The notes beneath the pieces are model-generated. The model worked only from the letters and a program-made list of their open reading frames with translations, was not told the DNA's origin and did no database searches. DNA of 9,417 bases. Origin: CAYVMP01 sp964452635 (lineage in GTDB: Bacteria > Patescibacteriota > Minisyncoccia > Phycocordibacterales > DATDWN01). A program made the position numbers and the translations under genes. Location: positions 1-9,417 of the forward strand of contig CAYVMP010000023.1 of the NCBI GenBank assembly GCA_964452635.1, read 5' to 3'. This document shows positions 5,095 to 9,417 of the stretch, in pieces; positions within the stretch are counted from its first letter, which is position 1, and the number at the start of each line of letters is the position of its first letter.

Positions 5095-5166
5095 AAATAC
5101 TGATAGTGAATTTAACACAATTTTTTTCAAATCAGTAATGAAAATATAATTGGTATAGCTATCAAT

Positions 5167-5202
5167 TTTTACTGCTTGTAAATAAATAAAATATATGGTA
5201 TC
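5167..5202 (+). promoter_or_regulatory. Promoter block for the gene at 5227; 36 bp identical to 2641-2676
   Basis: -35 TTGTAA (5176-5181), 17-bp spacer ending in TGG, -10 TATCGA (5199-5204). It is followed by a GGAGG ribosome binding site (5212-5216) 10 nt before the ATG. Identity with the first copy stops just after the first four -10 bases. Confidence 0.65.
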
Positions 5203-5226
5203 GATAAGGTAGGAGGAAGAGAAAAA

Positions 5227-5535
5227 ATGGTAAAATTTCTAGAAGAGTCGGGTGGATTTGTTGTAAAAGTTGATGATAAAATTTTGGGTCGCATCAACCA
5301 GGTGTATGGTTTCTATATTGAACTGACCACGGTATCTTTTATCTCGATTAACCCAGAGGATCTGCGAACGATCGCAAATAAAACTCAAGAAGTGCAGACG
5401 CACGGTTGGCCAATTCCACTGTGCCAATCATGCAAAGGAACTCCCGGTTCACCGGGAGAAGTTTATAGCCCTAACGAAGGGTTGATTGGGTGTCAAGCAC
5501 CAATTCACCAGCGAATTCTTAGTGTTCGGCGTTAG
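5227..5535 (+). CDS. Hypothetical small protein with a CxxC...C cluster
   Basis: A 102-residue soluble protein that I do not recognise. The first half looks like a small beta-rich fold (GGFVVKVDDKILGRINQVYGFYIEL). The second half carries C66-x2-C69 and C89 within a Gly/Pro-rich stretch, possibly a metal site, though a fourth ligand is not obvious (H59 or H93 could serve). The start is set by GGAGG at 5212-5216. The gene is real in character: it has its own promoter, a clear ribosome binding site and a strong terminator after the stop. It shares its promoter block with the phosphatase gene, so the two may be expressed together. Confidence 0.75.
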   Translation: MVKFLEESGGFVVKVDDKILGRINQVYGFYIELTTVSFISINPEDLRTIANKTQEVQTHGWPIPLCQSCKGTPGSPGEVYSPNEGLIGCQAPIHQRILSVRR

Positions 5536-5548
5536 TTTAAAAGATGGT

Positions 5549-5583
5549 ATCGTTCACCAGTATATTGGTGGACGATTCTTTTT
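5549..5583 (+). terminator. Strong intrinsic terminator after the gene at 5227
   Basis: An 11-bp stem, ATCGTTCACCA (5549-5559) with TGGTGGACGAT (5566-5576), with one G-T pair and a 6-nt loop, followed by TCTTTTTATTT. Both arms match the core of the dispersed repeat: TCGTTCACCAGT is 11 of 12 to R1, and the other arm is TCGTCCACCA on the minus strand. Confidence 0.88.
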
Positions 5584-5604
5584 ATTTAAAAATTTTATTG
5601 TTTT

Positions 5605-5613
5605 TGGTATAAT
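5605..5613 (+). promoter_or_regulatory. Extended -10 promoter, probably leaderless, for the gene at 5620
   Basis: TGG plus a perfect TATAAT ends 6 nt before the ATG, with no ribosome binding site. TGGTATAATTTTGAGATGG aligns base for base with TGGTAATATTTTGATATGG before 1626, with three differences. Confidence 0.72.
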
Positions 5614-5619
5614 TTTGAG

Positions 5620-5952
5620 ATGGAAGGATTCAAAAATAATGATGAAATATTTGAACGGAGACTTTTATCTCTAAAGAGTTTTTGGGATGCTTTAGGTAGT
5701 AAGGACTTTATTGTTGGTGGTAAGAAAAGAAAGATGGATATGATGCCGTTTGATGATGTAGAGAATTATTTAAGGAGACATGTTCCAATACCACTTTGTA
5801 TGACATTTGGAGGTAGTGGATTACGAGTATCTTTTGATAGAAATGAGGGTGTTAAGATTTGGTTTACGAATTCTCTTGAGGAGCATCCAGATTATCAAGA
5901 AGCAAAACAAGAAATCAAGAATCTTTGGGAGGAAACAAAGAATAGTGAATAA
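5620..5952 (+). CDS. Hypothetical small protein, leaderless transcript
   Basis: A 110-residue, charged, soluble protein with no family that I recognise. It begins MEGFKNNDEIFERRLLSLK. A central segment, VPIPLCMTFGGSGLRVSFD, looks like beta strands, and the C-terminal 30 residues form a charged helix (EEHPDYQEAKQEIKNLWEE). There is no signal peptide, membrane span or metal motif. The start is fixed by the promoter: the perfect extended -10 box ends 6 nt before the ATG. It is convergent with the minus-strand operon and only 13 bp separate the two stop codons, with no clear terminator for either. It has the promoter type of the cassette genes but no repeat core in front, only the preceding terminator whose arms resemble that core. 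Confidence 0.75.
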   Translation: MEGFKNNDEIFERRLLSLKSFWDALGSKDFIVGGKKRKMDMMPFDDVENYLRRHVPIPLCMTFGGSGLRVSFDRNEGVKIWFTNSLEEHPDYQEAKQEIKNLWEETKNSE

Positions 5953-5965
5953 AGTACATCCTAAC

Positions 5966-6712
5966 TCACTGGGAGAAAAATGCTTCCGTCAGTATTTGGT
6001 TGTCGGATACACCGTGTGTCTTCAGGTCACGCCAAATATCTCGGGTAAATGAGACACTTCCACATAGGAGAAATTCTGTCTCCGTTGTGTTTTGTATATT
6101 TTTCAATATTTTTTCACTTGATATTCTCTCAGTGTATATGTTGTGTAAGGTGTTATTTTTCTGAACATTTCTGTCTCGAGTAATAAAATAGTAGACATTA
6201 AAATTCTTGTTTACTGCACTGAGTTCGTCGAATTCTTTTTTAAAAATAATATCTGATAATTCTCTGACACTGTAAAAGAGTGAAATCTTTCTCTGTGGAC
6301 TGTTCTGTACACTATCTATAATCTGACTGCGAAAGGGTGCAATACCAATGCCACCGGCAATCAATACGAGTGGTGTGTTCACAGATTCACTGTAAAAATA
6401 TCCATATGGAAGTGATGCTGTAATCGTATCTCCGGCTTCGAGTGTGTGCAGACGACGTGAAAATTCACCCATGGTTTTCACACTGATAGAAATCATGTGT
6501 TCGGATGGAGCACTCGAGATGCTATATGCCTTTCCCTCGGGAGTATTGAGTTCTGGGAAATACACAGTAATGAATTGTCCGGGGATGTAGCGAGGTACGT
6601 CTGCGTGGGGAGAGATGAGGTGTAGAGTACACACATCGTGTGTCTCATTGATTTTATTGTACACGATATATTTTTGTTTATTTTCTTGTTCCATGAGTTG
6701 TATTCTTTTCAT
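5966..6712 (-). CDS. Ferredoxin-NADP reductase-like flavoprotein (FAD and NAD(P)H binding)
   Basis: A 248-residue oxidoreductase of the ferredoxin-NAD(P)+ reductase superfamily. The N-terminal half is the FAD-binding barrel, with YIPGQFITVYFP (42-53) and KAYSISSAPS (61-70, the RxYS motif with Lys for Arg). The second half is the nucleotide domain, with LIAGGIGIAPFRS (117-129) and, near the end, FLLCGS. There is no plant-type [2Fe-2S] domain, so a separate partner must carry electrons. The ATG at 6712 overlaps the 3' end of iscU by 35 bp; a second ATG at 6694 is also possible. The longer open frame up to 6787 is rejected because it runs through conserved iscU codons. As last gene of the nrdDG-iscSU operon it may reduce the NrdG cluster or feed Fe-S assembly; that is inference. 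Confidence 0.88.
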   Translation of the reverse strand: MKRIQLMEQENKQKYIVYNKINETHDVCTLHLISPHADVPRYIPGQFITVYFPELNTPEGKAYSISSAPSEHMISISVKTMGEFSRRLHTLEAGDTITASLPYGYFYSESVNTPLVLIAGGIGIAPFRSQIIDSVQNSPQRKISLFYSVRELSDIIFKKEFDELSAVNKNFNVYYFITRDRNVQKNNTLHNIYTERISSEKILKNIQNTTETEFLLCGSVSFTRDIWRDLKTHGVSDNQILTEAFFSQ

Positions 6713-7124
6713 AATCCTCAATCGCTTCGCGGAGTGCGTGGTGTCCGAGTACGGAGCAGTGATATTTTCTGTCTGGAAGACCACCAAGTCGCTCGATGAT
6801 TGATTCCGGAGTTACTTTCTTTGCGTGGGCGATTGTCATCCCACCATTCTCTGTTGCCATGACGGAGAGCATTGATGTTGATGCGATTGCTGAGGCACAT
6901 CCAAATGTTCGCCACTTACATTCACGGATTCTCTGTGTCGCTGTGTCTACTTTAATCCATAGTGCCATGACATCACCGCATGCGGGACTACCTACTACGC
7001 CAATACCGTCCGCTGTATACTCTACTTCGTCCATTAAAATATTTCGTGGATTGAAAAAATGCTCCTTTACAATGTCGCTATACAACCAATTTTCGACATC
7101 ACATGTAGATTTTTTAGTTTTCAT
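6678..7124 (-). CDS. iscU: IscU/NifU-type Fe-S cluster scaffold protein
   Basis: A 148-residue scaffold on which [2Fe-2S] and [4Fe-4S] clusters are built before transfer to target proteins. All three ligand cysteines are present: C49 in GSPACGD (with D51), C76 in FGCASAIASTS, and C123 in YHCSVLG (with H122). The family's opening YSDIVKEHFFNPRN is at 15-28, and the C-terminal helix LREAIEDY is intact. No C-terminal Nfu or ferredoxin domain is fused, so it is IscU-like rather than full NifU. The start ATG lies 2 nt after the iscS stop with no Shine-Dalgarno, which suggests translational coupling. The LPPVK chaperone-binding motif of classical IscU reads LPDRK here, and no hscA/hscB genes are nearby. 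Confidence 0.94.
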   Translation of the reverse strand: MKTKKSTCDVENWLYSDIVKEHFFNPRNILMDEVEYTADGIGVVGSPACGDVMALWIKVDTATQRIRECKWRTFGCASAIASTSMLSVMATENGGMTIAHAKKVTPESIIERLGGLPDRKYHCSVLGHHALREAIEDYEKNTTHGTRK

Positions 7125-7126
7125 AT

Positions 7127-8365
7127 TTAGTGATTTACTGCCGATATATTTTTGAGTTTCTCAATAATCTCTGACAGTATGGACAGTACATACGTGAGTT
7201 CCTTTTTTGTCGTGTGTTTACCTAAAGAAAACCTAATACTTCCGTGAATAATATCTGGGTTTTGACCAATAGCGAGAAGTACATGGGAGGGTTTTAAATC
7301 GTGTGCAGAGCATGCAGATCCTGTCGACACTTCGATTCCTTGTGCATCGAGCATGAGTAGGATTGATTCACCTTCGACACTAGGAATGGAGATGTGAATA
7401 TTGTTTGGTAGTCTTTTGTGAGGATGACCATTGAGTACGATGTTTGGAATTTTTTTCTGTAATTCTGTAATAAAATAATCACGAAGCTTCACGAGTCGGT
7501 GTGATTCTGTCGCTCTGTGTGCATTTACTCGTTTCAAGGCTTCTGCGAAACCCACAATGAACGGTATGTTTTCTGTTCCTGCGCGAATAGAATGTTCCTG
7601 ATCTCCACCGTGGATCAGTGGTTCAATGTGTACTCCATTTTTTACATAGAGCATCCCGACACCTTTTGGGCCGTATATTTTTGATCCATTGAGTGTCATG
7701 AGATCGACCCCTAACTCGCGCACATCAAGTGATTCGTAACCCGCACACTGACACGCATCGGTATGGAGTAGGGGAATGGAGTTTTCAGAACCCCTTTTAT
7801 TTTTGTATTCTCGAATCGCTCGAGAGAGCTCCGCAANNNNNNNNNNTTTGCAGATTGCCCCTATTTCCGCAATCGGTTGTATTGTGCCGATTTCGTTATT
7901 GGCATACATGATTGAGACGAGTGTAGTTTCTGGAGTGATAGTTTGTAGACATGTCTCAATGTCGATACTGCCGTACATATCGACTGGGAGTACACTCACT
8001 CGAAATCCTTCTTTTTCGAGAGAGTGAGCGGATTCACGTACGGCCTTGTGTTCGATGGAAGAAATGATGATGTGCATTCCCTCTGTGCGATATGCTCGAG
8101 CGATACCAATTACCGCGAGAGCATCTGACTCTGTACCAGAACCTGTAAATACAATCTCATGAGGAGATGCATGTATGACAGATGCCACAGAAGCCCGAGC
8201 CTCTGTGAGTGCACGGTGTGCCCTTCGTCCACTTGCATGTAGTGATGATGGATTGCCATACTCTCTGTAAAAATATGGCATCATTTTTTTCAGCACATCT
8301 GTATCGAGAGGTGTCGTCGAGGCATAGTCGAGATATATTCTGTCGGTAGGTTTATCTGATGTCAC
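7127..8365 (-). CDS. iscS: Cysteine desulfurase (IscS/NifS), spans a sequence gap
   Basis: A PLP enzyme of about 412 residues that takes sulfur from cysteine and passes it to IscU. It shows the N-terminal IYLDYASTTPLD, FTGSGTESDAL (73-83), H106 in SSIEHKAV, N157 in MYANNEIGT, D203 and Q206 in HTDACQ, the PLP lysine K229 in NGSKIYGPKG, and the persulfide cysteine C352 in STGSACSAHD. The start is GTG (8363-8365), overlapping nrdG by 14 bp; no closer ATG precedes the conserved fold. Ten Ns (7837-7846) fall at residues 174-177. The frame is kept across them as written, but the true gap length is unknown. Next to the gap, about 20 charged residues (AELSRAIREYKNKRGSENS) separate the two halves where E. 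coli IscS has a tight link. Confidence 0.93.
   Translation of the reverse strand: MTSDKPTDRIYLDYASTTPLDTDVLKKMMPYFYREYGNPSSLHASGRRAHRALTEARASVASVIHASPHEIVFTGSGTESDALAVIGIARAYRTEGMHIIISSIEHKAVRESAHSLEKEGFRVSVLPVDMYGSIDIETCLQTITPETTLVSIMYANNEIGTIQPIAEIGAICKXXXXAELSRAIREYKNKRGSENSIPLLHTDACQCAGYESLDVRELGVDLMTLNGSKIYGPKGVGMLYVKNGVHIEPLIHGGDQEHSIRAGTENIPFIVGFAEALKRVNAHRATESHRLVKLRDYFITELQKKIPNIVLNGHPHKRLPNNIHISIPSVEGESILLMLDAQGIEVSTGSACSAHDLKPSHVLLAIGQNPDIIHGSIRFSLGKHTTKKELTYVLSILSEIIEKLKNISAVNH
7837..7846. other. Run of 10 Ns (assembly gap) inside iscS
   Basis: Ten undetermined bases; the number may be a placeholder. The reading frame continues on both sides, and both sides encode recognisable cysteine desulfurase, so the gene is probably intact in the organism. 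Confidence 0.98.
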
Positions 8366-9038
8366 AAAATTGAACGTTATGTTTTATTAAGTCTTTCACA
8401 TACTCGAACTCAGCGTCGGTATATGTCACTTTATTTCTAAACTGAGGATTGAGGATGTGTGTTGGGATGTATTTTTGTAAATAATATTTCTGTGCACCAC
8501 GTATTTCTGTGCTGATTTCCACAATATCATCTGGAGAGAGGAGAGATTTCAGTACGGTTGTTCGAAACTCGTATTCAATAGGTGAGTGGAGAAGTATGTC
8601 GATGCTTTTTTTGATTGCCGTGACATCAACTGGCCGAGCGACTGTTTGACTGTATCGTGATAGGGGAGATTTAATATCCATTGCGATATAGTCAACGAGA
8701 TTTTTTTCGATTGCTTCGAGAAGTACATCTGGATGAGTACCATTTGAATCAAGCTTTATCAGGAACCCTTTATTTTTTACTTTCTGTAAAAAATCTAAGA
8801 GGTCGTCATGGATAGTTGGTTCACCTCCAGTGACGACGATTCCATCAAGCACCCCCTTTCTCTTTTCTAGAAAATCTAAAATCTCTTTCTCTGAGTGAGT
8901 GTGCTCTACGGTTTCATCAACGAGCTCTTTATTGTGACAATACGGACATCTAAAGTTGCACCCGATGGTAAAAACCATACAGGCGACTTTGCCGGGGTAG
9001 TCAATGAGTGTGAATTTTTGAAACCCACCAAAAGTCAT
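8352..9038 (-). CDS. nrdG: Anaerobic ribonucleotide reductase activating enzyme (radical SAM)
   Basis: A 228-residue radical SAM protein. It holds a [4Fe-4S] cluster at C27-x3-C31-x2-C34 (GCNFRCPYCHN) and uses S-adenosylmethionine to put a glycyl radical on NrdD. The GGE motif (G71-G72-E73, VVTGGEPT) contacts the SAM methionine. The N-terminal GGFQKFTLIDYPGKVACMVF is typical of the NrdG2-type activases that accompany TSCPD/NrdD enzymes. The ATG overlaps the nrdD stop as ATGA (9035-9038), and the 3' end overlaps iscS by 14 bp, so the three genes are translationally linked. It needs a reductant for its cluster. The flavoprotein at the end of this operon is a candidate. Confidence 0.94.
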   Translation of the reverse strand: MTFGGFQKFTLIDYPGKVACMVFTIGCNFRCPYCHNKELVDETVEHTHSEKEILDFLEKRKGVLDGIVVTGGEPTIHDDLLDFLQKVKNKGFLIKLDSNGTHPDVLLEAIEKNLVDYIAMDIKSPLSRYSQTVARPVDVTAIKKSIDILLHSPIEYEFRTTVLKSLLSPDDIVEISTEIRGAQKYYLQKYIPTHILNPQFRNKVTYTDAEFEYVKDLIKHNVQFCDIR

Positions 9039-9417
9039 ACATCATTTTTTATTAGTTCGTTTTGTGTCGTCCTACTCACTTCGGAAAATATTGGGTGGTA
9101 TGTCTCACGAAGAGTGTATTCTGATTGTTTGCCGGCATTCCATTGGCTGACTGGTCGGAGATATCCGACGACACGCGAATACACCTCACACTCCTGTGTA
9201 CACGTCGGACATGAGAAATGTTCACCGGCAATGTATCCGTGTGATCGACAGACACTGAATGTTGGTGTGAGTGTAAAATACGGCAGGTGATAGTTTTCAC
9301 ATATTTTTTTGACTAGTTTCGGTACAGCATTGATGTCTGTGATGCGTTCGCCAAGGAAGAGATGTATCACTGTTCCGCCCGTATATTTCGTTTGTAGACT
9401 GTCTTGGATATCGAGTG
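9035..9417 (-). CDS. nrdD: Anaerobic ribonucleoside-triphosphate reductase, C-terminal part (runs off the window)
   Basis: The last 126 residues of the class III ribonucleotide reductase, which makes dNTPs without oxygen. The fragment begins in the barrel (LDIQDSLQTKYTGGTVIHLF). It holds a zinc-type cluster C-R-S-H ... C-P-T-C followed by ECEVYSRVVGYLRPVSQWNAGK. The glycine of RVVGYL, encoded at 9164-9166, is the expected glycyl radical site. The NAGK tail is conserved in the family. The catalytic cysteines and allosteric ATP-cone lie beyond the window. An ATG-like codon at 9370 is internal, since homology continues upstream to 9417. It is the first visible gene of the operon. Confidence 0.94.
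   Translation of the reverse strand, partial: LDIQDSLQTKYTGGTVIHLFLGERITDINAVPKLVKKICENYHLPYFTLTPTFSVCRSHGYIAGEHFSCPTCTQECEVYSRVVGYLRPVSQWNAGKQSEYTLRETYHPIFSEVSRTTQNELIKNDV

Noticed and set aside
4675..5103. Plus-strand reading frame of 142 codons
   Set aside because: It lies antisense to the SH3-like part and N-terminus of the L,D-transpeptidase and shows no family features.
5941..5966. Terminator between the convergent genes at 5952 and 5966
   Set aside because: Only a 5-bp AGTGA/TCACT match is visible, with a long loop and no T run on either strand.
6713..6787. N-terminal extension of the flavin reductase from an ATG at 6787
   Set aside because: The extra 25 residues run through the conserved LPDRKYHCSVLG codons of iscU in another frame and resemble no FNR domain, so a start at 6712 or 6694 is preferred.
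7837..7846. iscS as a broken gene
   Set aside because: The interruption is a run of Ns, not a stop or frameshift. All active-site residues on both sides are intact and in the same frame.

Overview
The window looks like part of a small-genome anaerobic bacterium, most likely of the Patescibacteria/CPR (Parcubacteria-like) group. This is an inference from four things: tightly packed and overlapping genes, a class III anaerobic ribonucleotide reductase, a stripped-down Fe-S assembly set, and many tiny single-gene transcription units with leaderless promoters. No rRNA or marker gene is present to prove the taxonomy. UGA reads as a normal stop codon. A run of 10 Ns (7837-7846) marks a scaffold gap inside a gene.

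Left end (1-300): the 5' part of an OmpR-type response regulator, minus strand, running off the window.

Accessory stretch (about 340-4215): five plus-strand genes. They are a DUF84/YjjX-type NTP phosphatase (444-983), a 2H phosphoesterase of the 2'-5' RNA ligase superfamily (990-1529), an unknown protein with faint kinase-like features (1626-2342), an inositol-monophosphatase/CysQ-family phosphatase (2703-3557) and a small HNH nuclease (3750-4079). Between them lie six copies, R1-R6, of a dispersed repeat of about 29 bp. R1, R2, R3, R5 and R6 are followed at once by a hairpin, usually terminator-like. At R1 and R2 a conserved extended -10 promoter then follows and starts transcription at or next to the ATG. 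The unit is therefore repeat, hairpin, promoter, gene. It recalls gene cassettes or phage morons, and base composition changes from unit to unit. No integrase is visible. This array is the most unusual part of the window.

Middle (4218-5952): a membrane-anchored SH3b plus YkuD L,D-transpeptidase on the minus strand, followed by two small unknown plus-strand genes. The first of these uses a 36-bp promoter block identical to the one in front of the phosphatase gene. The second uses the same leaderless promoter type as the cassette genes.

Right end (5966-9417): a compact minus-strand operon, read right to left as nrdD (3' end only), nrdG, iscS, iscU and a ferredoxin-reductase-like flavoprotein gene. 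All junctions overlap or are 2 nt apart. The gene set joins anaerobic dNTP synthesis to the cysteine desulfurase and scaffold that could build the NrdG [4Fe-4S] cluster, and to a flavoprotein that could supply electrons. The operon promoter lies beyond the window.
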